Shown: positions 1 to 10,508 of the stretch, one piece after another | How the letters are laid out: every line of letters starts with the position of its first letter | Numbering within the stretch: the stretch's first letter is position 1 | Assembly: GCF_002632725.1 (NCBI RefSeq) | Contig: NZ_NJAI01000004.1 | Span: 138,439-199,324 of the forward strand | Reading direction: 5' to 3' | DNA from: Xenorhabdus hominickii | Lineage (GTDB): Bacteria > Pseudomonadota > Gammaproteobacteria > Enterobacterales > Enterobacteriaceae | Length of the DNA: 60,886 bases | Notes under the pieces: generated by a model | Databases searched by the model: none | What the model was told of the DNA's origin: nothing | What the model saw: only the letters and a program-made list of their open reading frames with translations | Made by a program: the position numbers and the translations under genes

Positions 1-975
1 AGAGAGAACGAATTTAACTCAGCGTACTCGAGTAAAAAGACTGAATAGAAAAACTATCAGTTATTCAAAATCCGAAGAAATGCACGATAAGGTGATAGGA
101 ACTTTTATTGAGCGTGAGTACTATTTTTGATATTCAATCTAACTATTTAATACATGACCGTAAATTACACATATGTTCCCCTGAGCTTCAAGTAAATGCT
201 CAAAGTTAATAATTACAAACTATATTCGATGTATATTCGAAAATATCGCATTCTTCTATATTTAGCACTGCTACAGGCAAACTCTCTGAATTTACATATG
301 ACAAAACTGATCAAACTAGCGGATAAAGCTAAATGTATGTACGTATATTTTATTAATATAAGCATAGTTCTCTAATGTAAGAATAGTTTTTAATAATTAT
401 TAAAATATTAAAATTATCGTTATGACATAAATAAAAAATATAATTTTATTTATATTAGTCTGAATGAATAATATTGCGTGATAATATCTTTTTGTTCATA
501 AAATTGGTCGTGATTCCAATTTTATGATAGAATTATTTAGATAAATTCAGATCATTAAATAATCTACACCACAAAAATATCCAGAAAAAATATTTACTTC
601 AAACATAAAGATAAAAACAATTTTCATAATTATTTAATAACTTGACCTTTAACTTATAATCTTTAACATAAAATATATTGTTGCATTATAACTAAATCGT
701 ATATATTTATCGTCTTCCAAATTAAAAATTTGTTGGCTATGCTCACTCCTCCCAGTTAAGTAGTTATAAACATCGAATTAGCTATGCTAATAGGGATTCA
801 TTCCCAAGACATAAGTACTGCATTTTGAAATCCATTTAGTATAAATATATTTATATTGAAACTTTCATCGTATCAATAGGCCCAATCACTATTCAGTGAT
901 GAGGAAAGATAATATATCGAAACTCATTAAATAAAAAACTTTAGCAAACACGATAACCAGAAAAACACCTAGTGA
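1..975. other. AT-rich stretch without a recognisable gene
   Basis: I see no ORF with a plausible ribosome site or recognisable product here. The DNA is very rich in A+T. The only structure I can name is a degenerate copy of an interspersed repeat near 703-843, listed separately. Any promoter for genes left of the window cannot be judged. Confidence 0.6.
703..843 (-). repeat. Interspersed repeat family A, degenerate copy
   Basis: Reading the minus strand, this stretch follows the same order of blocks as the repeat at 55910-56033: an end resembling TATACTCAATGGATTTC, a central GCATAG segment, a segment like ACTGGGA, and an outer end resembling GAAGACG. The shared blocks are diverged by point changes and small gaps. 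It is noncoding and intergenic. Similar imperfect palindromic elements are, from memory, common in Xenorhabdus and Photorhabdus genomes. Confidence 0.5.
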
Positions 976-1650
976 TTAGCGCACTATTTTTCTTATAACA
1001 ACACAACCTGATTCCGTTAAGACCAACTCTCGGCTATCCAATTGTCTGACAGCCCATTTTTTCCTTAAAAAAGTATCAAGTAACGATGCGCCTAAAAACC
1101 CGCCGAGATGAAATTGTCGCTCACTCCAATCAAGGCAGGAACAGGCAAATTTTCGCCGTAGGGAAGTGTCTGCATCACAACATACCCCAAGAGAAATCAG
1201 AAAATCTTTTCCCATTGACGTTAACTCATAATTATCAGTCATCCACTGATTCAACAATAGGCTATTATGAATTTTTACCGCAATTTCTCCTGCCATATGG
1301 TCATAACAAGTTCGGAACAAACGCAGTGACTTAGGTGTAGATATTTTGGCAATATCCGGCTGATCACCATGAGCAAAGCGCATCATGTTTTCCAGTAATT
1401 CAGCCACTTCTGCACTATGGATCTTAAAATAACGATGCCGACCCTGTTTAATGCACGTAATTAAGTTTTCTGCTACCAAACGATTTAAATGAGCACTGGT
1501 TGTTGATGGTACAACATCGGATGCGGCGCTGAGTTCTGTCGCTGTATAGGCACGTCCATCCATCATCAAAAACAGCATGCGGGCACGAGTACGATCCGCC
1601 AGTACTGATGCAATGGCTGCCACTCTTTCTTCAAGGGTAAATTCATGCAT
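976..1650 (-). CDS. ArsR-family winged-helix transcriptional regulator
   Basis: A 224-residue protein with an N-terminal winged helix-turn-helix of ArsR type at about residues 8-85. The segment around TELSAASDVVPSTTSAHLNRL is the recognition-helix region, followed by a wing containing GRHRYFKI. The C-terminal 130 residues form a longer effector half, as in the roughly 220-residue subgroup, rather than the 100-residue metal sensors. I see no classical CxC metal site in the recognition helix, so the ligand is unknown. It is divergent from the monooxygenase-like gene at 1725 with a 74-bp gap, which suggests it controls that gene and itself. The family assignment is firm and the target is inferred. 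Confidence 0.85.
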   Translation of the reverse strand: MHEFTLEERVAAIASVLADRTRARMLFLMMDGRAYTATELSAASDVVPSTTSAHLNRLVAENLITCIKQGRHRYFKIHSAEVAELLENMMRFAHGDQPDIAKISTPKSLRLFRTCYDHMAGEIAVKIHNSLLLNQWMTDNYELTSMGKDFLISLGVCCDADTSLRRKFACSCLDWSERQFHLGGFLGASLLDTFLRKKWAVRQLDSRELVLTESGCVVIRKIVR

Positions 1651-1724
1651 GTTTTGTTAGCCATCGAAGTAACAATGAACTCAGCAAGATATCGTAGGTT
1701 TTTTCATTCTTCAAGGGGACGACC

Positions 1725-2054
1725 ATGCTAGCTGTTATATTTGAGGTAGAAATCGCAGAAAACCAGAGTGAACGTTATTTCGATACCGCTGCTGCAATCA
1801 GGCCATTATTGGACACTATTCCGGGTTTTATTTCCGTGGAACGTTTTCAAAGTCTCAGCCACAGCAATAAATATTTATCACTCTCTTATTGGCGTGATGA
1901 AGAATCCATAAAACAATGGCGAGTTGCTTATCAACATCAAGAAGCACAAGTATTAGGACGCAATGGTGTGTTTGCAGATTATCGTCTGAGGGTTGCTGCT
2001 GTAATACGCGATTATGGAATGTATGCGCGGGAGGAAGCACCAATCTCCTCATAA
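1725..2054 (+). CDS. Antibiotic biosynthesis monooxygenase (ABM) domain protein
   Basis: A 109-residue single-domain protein with the ferredoxin-like ABM fold. An N-terminal strand (MLAVIFEVEI) is followed by a helix, then the hallmark GFISVERFQS and YLSLSYWRDEESIKQW, where W and H residues line the usual cleft. The start is supported by AAGGGGACG just upstream of the ATG. Such small proteins act as quinone- or polyketide-type monooxygenases or as stress-related dimeric proteins of unknown substrate. The divergent ArsR-type gene next door suggests inducible expression. No other biosynthetic genes are adjacent, so a role in antibiotic synthesis cannot be claimed. Confidence 0.82.
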   Translation: MLAVIFEVEIAENQSERYFDTAAAIRPLLDTIPGFISVERFQSLSHSNKYLSLSYWRDEESIKQWRVAYQHQEAQVLGRNGVFADYRLRVAAVIRDYGMYAREEAPISS

Positions 2055-2161
2055 TTAGCTTTGCTTCTACTCATATTTAGCGCTGCTTCTAAGAAATTAT
2101 TTATTGCCACGGCGATGAAACTTGGAAGCTATTCAACTTAGAGGCTATTGGATATAAAACA

Positions 2162-2512
2162 TCAATGTGTGGGAAATGGGCAATCCATAAACCGACCAAA
2201 AAACATCCAATACCAATATCCTACTGAAAGCACGATGATTAATAAATAAACAATCGATTGTAATCTATTTTCCGAAACTTCTTTCACCCCCTTCACAACA
2301 AAATAAATCATAAAAGGCAACAGAAAGACAAAACACAAAGGTGCAGTCAATGTTCTGTCATCCTTAATGACAAAAGTATTAACTACATCACAAACCGTAT
2401 TGAACCCTTTTTCCCCAATCATCCAGTCATGATCCACTGTTGCAAAACATCCAATCAATATCACACTGAACAAAATAAAAATAACACAAAAGAGTATATT
2501 TATAATTTTCAT
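2162..2512 (-). CDS. Small inner-membrane protein, DUF2645/YjeO-like
   Basis: A 116-residue protein with three hydrophobic segments at roughly residues 5-25, 57-75 and 84-105, separated by a polar loop containing a DHDWMIGEKGFN segment. The size, topology and the W-x-G/C-D loop resemble DUF2645 proteins such as YjeO of E. coli. That match is from memory and only moderate. No function is known. It stands alone, with spacers on both sides, and nothing in its context suggests a partner. Confidence 0.6.
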   Translation of the reverse strand: MKIINILFCVIFILFSVILIGCFATVDHDWMIGEKGFNTVCDVVNTFVIKDDRTLTAPLCFVFLLPFMIYFVVKGVKEVSENRLQSIVYLLIIVLSVGYWYWMFFGRFMDCPFPTH

Positions 2513-3187
2513 GTTTATTTATTCTTATCATCTATAGTAAGACAAGATTTAACCCTAGCCAAAAATTATCAAAACAAAACACCTAAGGGTTTATATCAAA
2601 AAAACTAATGCAATATTCCTCTTTCCTATCAAAGATAAGATCTTGATCACAAGATAAAATAATATAATAAATAGAAAAATCAGGATTTATCCTAGGATGG
2701 AAGGTAAACAGAAGCTCTATATTGCCCTCTACCTTCTCCATTAGAAACCATAGATAGCAAGCCAGTTTTAACTGTATTTACTGTCTATTTTTACTCTATT
2801 CCATTCATATACACTACCAGGAAGGCCAAAACATCATCGGTAACAGAAATTTTTATCCTTTCAAATTCCCGTTTTTTTACCTTAATTTTCATGTCATTAT
2901 TTACACAAAAATCGTTTAACAATCGCTCAAGGTGATTTTTAAAATGCTAATTTTTTCACACAGAAGATCTGCTTGGGGGAATGAAGAGGTTTATAGCGCG
3001 GATGACATTAACACTACGACCATGTATTACCATGAAATAATGATGACATGATTGAAAGAAAGCTCAGCCAATAAAACAATGGAAAGGAATAAATAAACCC
3101 TTATCGACTCCCCATTTAATGGTATCGTTGATAAGGGTGTGAAATGAAAGATGCTATCCCCAAATAAAGGGTATATACCAATCTGAA
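2513..3187. other. Intergenic region downstream of flgL
   Basis: About 675 bp without a plausible gene. It contains the likely terminator of the flgBCDEFGHIJKL strand at 3097-3138. The rest is AT-rich and shows nothing I can support. Confidence 0.55.
3097..3138 (-). terminator. Probable terminator after flgL
   Basis: On the minus strand ACCCTTATC pairs with GATAAGGGT around a loop of about 24 bases. A T-rich stretch (TTTATTTATT) follows. It lies 50 bp beyond the flgL stop and no gene follows on that strand. The long loop makes it weaker than a textbook terminator. Confidence 0.5.
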
Positions 3188-4156
3188 TTAGCGATACATC
3201 TCAAATAAAGACATACCTTTTAAGTCAGTAAATGCTTTGAAAGAAGCTTGTAATCCAGCCTGTTGCTGGTAGTACTCAGCAATAGTGGCTGTCCAATCCA
3301 CATCAACCAGCTCCCCTGAGCGAACAGTATTGGAAATACTGCGTTCACTGCCCAATGAATCAAGCTGTTCCAGTTCCTGAAGTTGCAAACCTAACACCGC
3401 TTCTACCGATGAAAAATTGTTCAGGCTATTACGAATGCCGCGGTTGGCTTTATCCATCAGCTCCATAGCTTCATTTTTTTCTTCCTCACTGGCAGTGCTG
3501 TACGGTGTTTTTAGTGCTTTGATAGCCATATCAATGGAAGCAAAAACATCTGACTCACTATTCGTTTTGCCATCAGGCTCTTTGAGCGGGTTGCTGGGCT
3601 GAGATAAAAACACCTGCTCCCCGGTATGCGCGATAGTCATTGAGCGGTTATCATCCACTTTTTGCGTGATTTTTTCACCACCACCAACGTAACTTACCTT
3701 TCCACTTTTTTCATCAGCAACGAAAGGGGGAACATCACTCTTATAACCCGCAAAAATATAGCGGCCATTACCATCGGTTTTATTGCCAAGGTTCAACAAT
3801 TGTTGTTTTAAACCGTCCAACTGCTGTGCATAAGATTCACGATCCTGATCACTGTGCTCATCCGCCGCGGCAACCAACGTTTCAAAAACGTTGGTTGAGA
3901 CTGAGACAACATTTGAGGTAATACTCAATTGCACCGACATCGTGTTTCTGGCAAAAATGCGAGCGGTCGCAAACTGCTGGTTTTTCGATTCAGATTGAGA
4001 AACCATAATATTCTGCGAAGCCGCCAGTGGATCATCAGACGGATTAATCACCCGACGACCGCTGGATAGTTGCTCACCTGATTTCATCCATTTGGATTGA
4101 GCCTCAAAGATCCCATTCATTTTTTGACTGTATAATTGATTCGTACTTACACGCAC
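3188..4156 (-). CDS. flgL: Flagellar hook-filament junction protein FlgL
   Basis: A 322-residue protein (E. coli FlgL is about 317). The N-terminal coiled-coil segment MRVSTNQLYSQKMNG with the SSGRRVINPSDDPLAA flagellin-family motif is conserved. The C-terminal segment with VDWTATIAEYYQQQAGLQASF is the matching D0/D1 helix. It is exported through the flagellar type III apparatus and forms the second junction layer between hook and filament. It follows flgK by 36 bp and is the last gene of the minus-strand run. Both genes should be served by the sigma-28 promoter upstream of flgK, with FlgN as their export chaperone. Confidence 0.97.
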   Translation of the reverse strand: MRVSTNQLYSQKMNGIFEAQSKWMKSGEQLSSGRRVINPSDDPLAASQNIMVSQSESKNQQFATARIFARNTMSVQLSITSNVVSVSTNVFETLVAAADEHSDQDRESYAQQLDGLKQQLLNLGNKTDGNGRYIFAGYKSDVPPFVADEKSGKVSYVGGGEKITQKVDDNRSMTIAHTGEQVFLSQPSNPLKEPDGKTNSESDVFASIDMAIKALKTPYSTASEEEKNEAMELMDKANRGIRNSLNNFSSVEAVLGLQLQELEQLDSLGSERSISNTVRSGELVDVDWTATIAEYYQQQAGLQASFKAFTDLKGMSLFEMYR

Positions 4157-4192
4157 AATATTATTTCCTTTTTATCTGCAACCGAGCGGTAA

Positions 4193-5833
4193 TTAGCGAA
4201 TACCCAAAATCGCATCGAACAAGGTTGATGCGGTTTGGATTACACGGGCGTTTGCCAGATAGTACTGCTGCAAACGTTGTAACTCTCCGTACTCTTCGTC
4301 CATATTGACGCCAGAAATTGATTGACGGGTTGCGCTGAGTTTATCAACGATATGCCCCTGCGCTTCGGCATCCACTTTAGCTCTATTCGCGTCGCTACCC
4401 ACGGTACTGACCAACGAGGCGTATGCCCCAGCAAAGGAAGATTTGCCATCAACCAAACGCTTGTCCTGTAATTCAAGGAATTTCTTCGCATTGCGGTTAT
4501 CGCTTGGACCCGCACTTTTGTCACTGGCAGTCGCCAATTGGGAAGAGTCTTTCAGATTCACTTCCAATGTTGCTACAACGTTGCTGACAGTTTTCAACGT
4601 ATAGGTATCGTGATCTTTTGATTTAGAGGCATCAATATTGACTTTCAGTCCATCAAATAACAGCGCTCCGTCCTCTTCTTTCACAGAAACGATTGCTTTG
4701 TCAGAAACGCGCTGAACTTTCCAAGCCCCACCTTCAAATTTGAGGGTATAGTCACTGGCTTTCACTTCGGTGGTATTTGCATATCTCACCGTAATTTCAG
4801 CAGTGCCTTTATTATTACTATTAGAAATTATTTTAGGCTGGTCGAACTTAAAGAAATCTTCGCCCTTATTGCCTTTCAGATCAAAACCTCCGTGCTGTAC
4901 CTGATTGAATTGATCTGCCATCACCAGTGCCAGTTGGTTCAAATCACTGCGGGTTGAGTCCACCACTTCCTTACGCACACTCAACGCGCCGCCCAATGCA
5001 CCTTTGGTAATGAAACGTTCATCAATTTCTCTGGTACCCACTGTGCCATTGTTGTAGCCCAGTGTGATACGGCCGCTGTCAGTGCTGGAAGAGATGGCTT
5101 CCAATTGATAGGATTTATTGCCCGAAACCAGCGTCATGCCGCCGCCAAATGAGACGTTATAAACCCCACCATCTTGTTGGATGACGTTCACTTCCACCAA
5201 CTGGTTTAACCGATTAATGGCTTCATCACGCTTATCCAGCAACGCCAGAGGTTCGCCAGTGCCGGTACCACGCATACGCGTGATTTCATTGTTCAGGTTA
5301 GCAATTTCTTTTGAGTATTGATTGATCTCTTGAACATTCTGTTCAATTTGAGAATTTATGCTGCTGTCTACCTGACGCAGAAATTCATCTGCTTCTTTGA
5401 AACGACTCACCAAACCTTCCGCTTTGCCCAGTACGGTAGTCCTTGCGGCACTGTCTTCCGCATTACTCACAACAGTCCCTAGATTTTTGAAAAAATCTTC
5501 GATAGTACTGGACAAGCTAGTATCTTTATCCGCTAACAGATCGTTGATTTTGCTGATCTGTTGATTATAAGTTTTCTGAGCAGCATATTTGGTTTGTGCA
5601 GCATTATATTGCTGGTTAACGAATTCGCTGTATTCGCGGTTAATGGTGCTGACAACCACACCGTTCCCCATAAAACCCACTGGCGACATGGTTCCATTAT
5701 TTTGCGTCATCACGGTAGTCTGTCGGTTATAATCCGCGTTCTTAGAGTTGGCTATGTTATTACCCGCTACACCCATTGCCACCTGCGCAGCATTAATACC
5801 ACTCATAGCAGTATTCATAAGACCATTGGACAT
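4193..5833 (-). CDS. flgK: Flagellar hook-associated protein FlgK
   Basis: A 546-residue protein, the usual enterobacterial length. The N-terminus MSNGLMNTAMSGINAAQVAM...NNIANSKNADYNRQ is the rod/hook-family signature, and the C-terminus (MDEEYGELQRLQQYYLANARVIQTASTLF) is the paired D0 helix. FlgK is the first hook-filament junction protein, secreted by the flagellar export system with FlgN as chaperone. It is separated from flgJ by about 100 bp that holds a sigma-28 promoter, so flgKL can be expressed late and separately from the basal-body genes. Confidence 0.97.
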   Translation of the reverse strand: MSNGLMNTAMSGINAAQVAMGVAGNNIANSKNADYNRQTTVMTQNNGTMSPVGFMGNGVVVSTINREYSEFVNQQYNAAQTKYAAQKTYNQQISKINDLLADKDTSLSSTIEDFFKNLGTVVSNAEDSAARTTVLGKAEGLVSRFKEADEFLRQVDSSINSQIEQNVQEINQYSKEIANLNNEITRMRGTGTGEPLALLDKRDEAINRLNQLVEVNVIQQDGGVYNVSFGGGMTLVSGNKSYQLEAISSSTDSGRITLGYNNGTVGTREIDERFITKGALGGALSVRKEVVDSTRSDLNQLALVMADQFNQVQHGGFDLKGNKGEDFFKFDQPKIISNSNNKGTAEITVRYANTTEVKASDYTLKFEGGAWKVQRVSDKAIVSVKEEDGALLFDGLKVNIDASKSKDHDTYTLKTVSNVVATLEVNLKDSSQLATASDKSAGPSDNRNAKKFLELQDKRLVDGKSSFAGAYASLVSTVGSDANRAKVDAEAQGHIVDKLSATRQSISGVNMDEEYGELQRLQQYYLANARVIQTASTLFDAILGIR

Positions 5834-5893
5834 GTGTAGATCCTTTTACGTTTTCTTTAAGCCTCCATTATGGGAGGTCATTCACTGCTACAG

Positions 5894-5920
5894 TTATCGG
5901 CAAATTTCCCTGTTCCTTGA
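5894..5920 (-). promoter_or_regulatory. Sigma-28 (FliA) class III promoter of flgKL
   Basis: On the minus strand TCAAGGAA, 11 bases, then GCCGATAA. The -10 element matches the enterobacterial FliA consensus exactly and the spacer is the expected 11. The -35 element matches TAAAGTTT at about half its positions. It lies about 60 bp upstream of the flgK start. Confidence 0.75.
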
Positions 5921-5937
5921 GCAAAAATGATAGGTGC

Positions 5938-6918
5938 TCAGAACAGATTATCGAAATCATAGGCATAGAGTTTTGCCATTTGATTGCCGGTATTTTTTAA
6001 CTGCTGGATCAGTGATACCAATTTTTGTGCATAGCCGGGATCGGTCGCATATCCTGCATCTTGTAAGGAGTACGCCCCCTGCTCTGCTGTTGTCGATTGC
6101 GCTACCTTGGCATAACGGGGATTTTCCGTCAGCAGCTTGACGTAATCCGTGATCGCTTCCATATAAGAGCCATACACGCGGAAACTGTCCTGCATTTTTT
6201 TCGGCTCACCATCAATGTATTCCGTCGTCATAATATTGGTAACAGGCCCTTTCCAATGTTTACCGGCTTTAATACCAAACAGGTTGTGGCTCGTTTTGCC
6301 TTCTGCCGTCAGAATTTCCCGTTGTCCCCAACCGGATTCCAGCGCAGCCTGTGCAATAATCAATAAATGAGGGATACCACTTTGCTGACTCGCCAACTGT
6401 GCCGGCAGCGAAAGCATGGAAACAAAGTTGGCGCTGTTCATTGGTAATAATTTCGACTGAGCAGAACCATTGCTGAAGGACGAAGACAGTTTTTGAGACT
6501 TAGACTGATAGCCAGACATAGCCTGATGCATAAACTGCGCCAATGCCGGCTTGGGTAATGTTTGCAGGATTTCATTATCCAGCGGCATCGGCATAGTCCC
6601 CGCTAATTCATTGGGAGCATTCGCGCTGGAGAACTGTTTGACGATCATATCGGCAAATCCCAGCCCTTTTTGAGAAAGATCCTGAGCAATTTGCTGATCG
6701 TACATCGAAGTATAAAAACGCGTCTGATCACTGCTCAAAATGCCATCCTGCGGCAGAGAGGAACGCATACTTTTCAGCATCATCTGGACAAAGACGCCTT
6801 CCAGTTCCTGGGCTACTTGCCGTAGCCCTTGTTGTGGTTCCTGTGACAGTTTCGCTTTCAGTGAATGTAACGAATTAACATCGTAAGCAGCGTTAGGCGT
6901 TGTCAGAAAATCATTCAT
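5938..6918 (-). CDS. flgJ: Peptidoglycan hydrolase / rod cap protein FlgJ
   Basis: From the ATG at 6918 ([12 protein letters not shown]...), which overlaps the flgI stop by one base as TGATG, the protein is 326 residues. A longer reading upstream would lie inside flgI and is not needed. The N-terminal half, with VARQ/VAQELEGVFVQMMLKSMR and LYTSMYDQQIAQ-like segments, is the rod-capping domain. The C-terminal half (AQAALESGWGQREI...NLFGIKAG...DSFRVY...YA) is the glucosaminidase domain, with the catalytic Glu in ALESGWG. It digests peptidoglycan in the periplasm so the rod can pass. Translational coupling to flgI is likely. Confidence 0.95.
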   Translation of the reverse strand: MNDFLTTPNAAYDVNSLHSLKAKLSQEPQQGLRQVAQELEGVFVQMMLKSMRSSLPQDGILSSDQTRFYTSMYDQQIAQDLSQKGLGFADMIVKQFSSANAPNELAGTMPMPLDNEILQTLPKPALAQFMHQAMSGYQSKSQKLSSSFSNGSAQSKLLPMNSANFVSMLSLPAQLASQQSGIPHLLIIAQAALESGWGQREILTAEGKTSHNLFGIKAGKHWKGPVTNIMTTEYIDGEPKKMQDSFRVYGSYMEAITDYVKLLTENPRYAKVAQSTTAEQGAYSLQDAGYATDPGYAQKLVSLIQQLKNTGNQMAKLYAYDFDNLF

Positions 6919-8036
6919 CAGATAATCTCCAATTTCGCACGCAAACAACCTGCGCTCTCCATCGCCTGCAAGATCGACATTAAATCCGTTGGTGTCGCGC
7001 CCAGAGCATTTAATGCTCGCACAACTTGAGTCAGATTCGCGCTGGAGCTAACCTGCTGTAATGCACCGCCTTGTTCCTGAATGCCTATTCCGGTATTACG
7101 GGTTACAACAGTGTTACCCCCTGCTAATGGTGTATTAGGCTGATTAACCACTGTCTGGCGTTCAACAGTCACAGACAAACTACCATGCGCAATCGCACAG
7201 CTATCCAGCGTGACATTGCGGTTCATGACCACCGACCCTGTACGGGAATTGAAAATCACTTTGGCATCACCGGCATCCACACGGATAGTCAAATTCTGAA
7301 CTTGAGACAGAAACTTCACCTGTTCGCTGTTCTCTATCGGCAAACGTAACTGCACGGTGCGGGAATCCAGAGGTGTTGCTGTACCCGTTCCTTTCAGACG
7401 ATTAACTGCATCACTAATTTGCTGGGCCATCCCAAAATCATCATCATTCAGTTGCAGGTTAAGCGTCCCTTTCTGGCCGAATCGTGTTGGCAATTCTCGC
7501 TCAATCACAGCACCATTGGAGATACGTCCGCCCGCAAGTTGATTGATTTTAATACTGTTACCACCCGCACTAGCGCCCGCTCCACCAACCAAAATATTCC
7601 CTTGAGCCAGCGCGTAGATCTGATTATCCACCCCTTTCAACGGTGTCATCAGCAATGTTCCACCGCGCAAGCTCTTGGCATTACCTAGTGAGGACACTAC
7701 GACATCAATGTTTTGCCCTGCACGTGAAAAAGGCGGCAGCTTTGCTGTCACCATGACTGCTGCCACATTTTTAAGCTGCATATTCGTACCGGGCGGCACG
7801 GTAATTCCCAACTGCGACAACATATTACTCAAACTTTGAGTAGTGAAAGGTGTCTGCATGGTTTGGTCACCCGTGCCATCTAGCCCAACCACCAGACCAT
7901 AACCAATCAGTGCGTTATCCCTGATACCCTCAATGGTCGTCAAATCACGAATGCGCTCCGCAAAAGCACTGGTAGACACAAACGTACTCGACAACACCAG
8001 CAAAAGCGTAAAAAGGCTGGCGACTAATTTTTTCAT
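6918..8036 (-). CDS. flgI: Flagellar P-ring protein FlgI
   Basis: A protein of about 372 residues with a Sec signal peptide ([26 protein letters not shown]) and mature start [15 protein letters not shown], a P-ring hallmark. The first in-frame ATG at 8045 abuts GAGG with no spacer, so the ATG at 8036, nine bases downstream of GAGG, is preferred. The segments [16 protein letters not shown] and GVQEQGG-like (GIGIQEQGG) are family-typical. It assembles into the periplasmic ring around the distal rod with FlgA as chaperone. It sits between flgH and flgJ as in E. coli. Confidence 0.95.
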   Translation of the reverse strand: MKKLVASLFTLLLVLSSTFVSTSAFAERIRDLTTIEGIRDNALIGYGLVVGLDGTGDQTMQTPFTTQSLSNMLSQLGITVPPGTNMQLKNVAAVMVTAKLPPFSRAGQNIDVVVSSLGNAKSLRGGTLLMTPLKGVDNQIYALAQGNILVGGAGASAGGNSIKINQLAGGRISNGAVIERELPTRFGQKGTLNLQLNDDDFGMAQQISDAVNRLKGTGTATPLDSRTVQLRLPIENSEQVKFLSQVQNLTIRVDAGDAKVIFNSRTGSVVMNRNVTLDSCAIAHGSLSVTVERQTVVNQPNTPLAGGNTVVTRNTGIGIQEQGGALQQVSSSANLTQVVRALNALGATPTDLMSILQAMESAGCLRAKLEII

Positions 8037-8051
8037 CTTGACCATCCTCTT

Positions 8052-8843
8052 TTAAAACGGCGAGATATTCATAAAGAAACGTTGCAACCAACCCATATGC
8101 TGTGCTTCGTTGATATAACCATCGCCAACATACTCAATGCGGGCATCCGCAACTTGGTTAGAACTCACGGTATTAGTGCCAGTGATTGTGCGCGGGTTCA
8201 CAACGCCAGAGAAACGAATGAATTCCGTACCCTGATTGATGGCGATCTGTTTTTCACCCACCACATGCAGGTTGCCGTTTGCCAGCAAACTATCCACGGT
8301 CACGGTAATCGTGCCCCGGAATGTATTGTTAGCATTCGCCCCACCTTTACCACCGAACTCATTGTTGCCTTCCATACTCAAATCGGTTTTACCACCGCCC
8401 ATCAATCCCTGTAGGAAACGGGGAGTCAGGGTAGCCATAAAACCGGTTTTTCCATTACGGCTGGCATTGGCAGAGGAGTTTTTACTCGCACTGACATTTT
8501 CTTGCAAGATTATGGTCAGCGTATCACCGATATTGCGGGGACGACGGTCTTCAAACAGGGGTTGATAACCGTAATAAACTGGCTGGACGGTCTGAAAAAT
8601 AGAACCATTTGGCGTAGGAATAGCTGCTTCGGCGGGTTTTGCGGTTGTCTGCCCTTTCACCAGCGGTTTGTGCGGCATATAAGCACAGCCCCCTAATGTC
8701 AGTACCGCCAATGTTAGTACCACCACAGATCTGCTGATACGCCCCTTATTTCTCCGGTTTTTCCGTAAACCAGCAGAGTCATAAGTTACATGGTTTTTAG
8801 CATGGCTTCCGGAATGGTTCTCGGCAACGGGCATTATATCCAT
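8052..8843 (-). CDS. flgH: Flagellar L-ring lipoprotein FlgH
   Basis: A protein of up to 263 residues with a lipobox LTLGGC, the lipidated Cys being near residue 53. The mature part contains [32 protein letters not shown] and [20 protein letters not shown], all FlgH signatures. It forms the outer-membrane L ring. E. coli FlgH is 232 residues with a short signal. Here the first ATG gives an unusually long polar n-region of about 35 residues before the hydrophobic core. I found no ATG, GTG or TTG close to the signal core, so the long form, or a start at the second Met (residue 4), is likely. Confidence 0.94.
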   Translation of the reverse strand: MDIMPVAENHSGSHAKNHVTYDSAGLRKNRRNKGRISRSVVVLTLAVLTLGGCAYMPHKPLVKGQTTAKPAEAAIPTPNGSIFQTVQPVYYGYQPLFEDRRPRNIGDTLTIILQENVSASKNSSANASRNGKTGFMATLTPRFLQGLMGGGKTDLSMEGNNEFGGKGGANANNTFRGTITVTVDSLLANGNLHVVGEKQIAINQGTEFIRFSGVVNPRTITGTNTVSSNQVADARIEYVGDGYINEAQHMGWLQRFFMNISPF

Positions 8844-8926
8844 CTTCGATGCTCTTAAGTTTATAGCAGAAATAGTGGGGAATTGATTTCCCTTTTGGGT
8901 ATATTCCCCACTGATTAATGATTAGG

Positions 8927-9709
8927 TTATAACTGAGTCAGTTTTTGCAACATCTGATCAGACGTAGAGACTGCTTTACTGTTGATTTCGTAGGCCCGCT
9001 GAACCTGGATCATATTGACTAATTCTTCCGCCACATTAACGTTAGAAGTTTCAACATAGCCTTGGTAAAGCAATCCGGCGCCATTGATGCCCGGTGCATT
9101 TTCCACCGGAACACCGGAACTGTTGGTTTCCAGATACAGATTTTCACCGATGCTTTCCAAACCACTCTCATTGATGAACGTGGTCAGCGTCAATTGCCCA
9201 ACCTGCTGAGGCGCGTTTTGCCCCTGCACGTTCACGCTGACAATCCCATCACGGGCAATGCTGATTTTGGTAGCATTGTCTGGAATAATGATTGCAGGTA
9301 CGACCTGAAAACCACCGGCGGTTACCAATTGACCATTTTGATCCGCCTGAAATGAACCATCACGGGTATAGCCCGTGGTGCCATCAGGCATCTGGATTTG
9401 GAAGAAGCCCTGCCCTTTGATTGCCACGTCTTTACTGTTATTGGTTTGTGCCAAATTGCCCTGACTGTGCAGACGCTCAGTCGCCACTGGACGCACACCA
9501 GTACCAATCTGCAAACCTGATGGCAGATTAGTCTGTTCAGACGACATCGCGCCCGGCTGACGTTCAGTTTGATAGAGCAAATCTTCAAATACTGCACGTT
9601 GGCGTTTAAAACCGTTGGTGCTGACGTTTGCCAGGTTGTTGGCAATCACATCCATATTTGTTTGCTGAGCATCCAGCCCAGTCTTAGCAATCCATAAAGA
9701 TCGGATCAT
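8927..9709 (-). CDS. flgG: Distal rod protein FlgG
   Basis: 260 residues, exactly the enterobacterial length. The N-terminal [41 protein letters not shown] is the rod-protein signature. The C-terminal [26 protein letters not shown] is the paired helix. It polymerises as the distal rod segment that spans the P and L rings, after export through the flagellar apparatus. It is encoded between flgF and flgH on the class II operon. Confidence 0.97.
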   Translation of the reverse strand: MIRSLWIAKTGLDAQQTNMDVIANNLANVSTNGFKRQRAVFEDLLYQTERQPGAMSSEQTNLPSGLQIGTGVRPVATERLHSQGNLAQTNNSKDVAIKGQGFFQIQMPDGTTGYTRDGSFQADQNGQLVTAGGFQVVPAIIIPDNATKISIARDGIVSVNVQGQNAPQQVGQLTLTTFINESGLESIGENLYLETNSSGVPVENAPGINGAGLLYQGYVETSNVNVAEELVNMIQVQRAYEINSKAVSTSDQMLQKLTQL

Positions 9710-9731
9710 GAATTTATCCCCTGTTCCCGAT

Positions 9732-10487
9732 TCAGCTCATAGCGAGAATTTGGTTAGCCCGCTGTGCATTTTCATCGGAACTGTGTATGACTTTCATCTG
9801 CATCTCAAAGCGACGTGCATTGGCAATCATGTTCACCATGCTTTCCACCGGATTGACATTGCTGCCTTCCAGTACACCCGGCATGACTTTGACTTCCGTA
9901 CTGGCCGCCAGTTCGTTGCCCTGCTGTTCCTGCGCTTGTGGCGTTAAGTGAAACAGACCGTCATCGCCCCGTACCACTTGACCTGCTTCCGGCTTAACGA
10001 TTTTCAGCTTGCCAATCTGCCCTAACAAAGTAGGCGGATCGCTGGCAATCAAAGCAGAAATGGCACCATATGCCGCAATGGTCAGTTCAGCCTGTGGCGG
10101 AACATCAATCGGCCCGTTTTCGCCCATCAACATACGCCCCTGCACCATCAATTGCCCTTCGGACGAAATCTGAATGCTACCGTTGCGCGTATAGGCTTCT
10201 GTCCCATCTTCAATCTGGACAGCCAAGTAGCCGCCTTGTCCGACAGCCACATCCAATGGACGGGCGGTATAATTCATTGGCCCCTGACGGCTATCCATGC
10301 CGGGGGTAGAGGCAACGGTCAATGTACGAGTCGGCAAGGTTTCGCCTTCAATCGGCACGGCGCGCAGTGCTGCGAGCTGAGCTTTGAAGCCCGGCGTTGA
10401 TGCGTTGGCCAGATTGTTGGCTGTGACGGCCTGATGTTCCAGCGTGTTACGTGCTGCGCCCATCGCGGTATAAATGACGTGATCCAT
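9732..10487 (-). CDS. flgF: Proximal rod protein FlgF
   Basis: 251 residues. [41 protein letters not shown] and the C-terminal [23 protein letters not shown] mark a rod protein of the FlgF type. The [23 protein letters not shown] core is also typical. It follows flgE by 21 bp and precedes flgG by 22 bp. It forms part of the proximal rod. Confidence 0.96.
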   Translation of the reverse strand: MDHVIYTAMGAARNTLEHQAVTANNLANASTPGFKAQLAALRAVPIEGETLPTRTLTVASTPGMDSRQGPMNYTARPLDVAVGQGGYLAVQIEDGTEAYTRNGSIQISSEGQLMVQGRMLMGENGPIDVPPQAELTIAAYGAISALIASDPPTLLGQIGKLKIVKPEAGQVVRGDDGLFHLTPQAQEQQGNELAASTEVKVMPGVLEGSNVNPVESMVNMIANARRFEMQMKVIHSSDENAQRANQILAMS

Positions 10488-10508
10488 AAAGCTATCCGCC
10501 TGAGCTTA

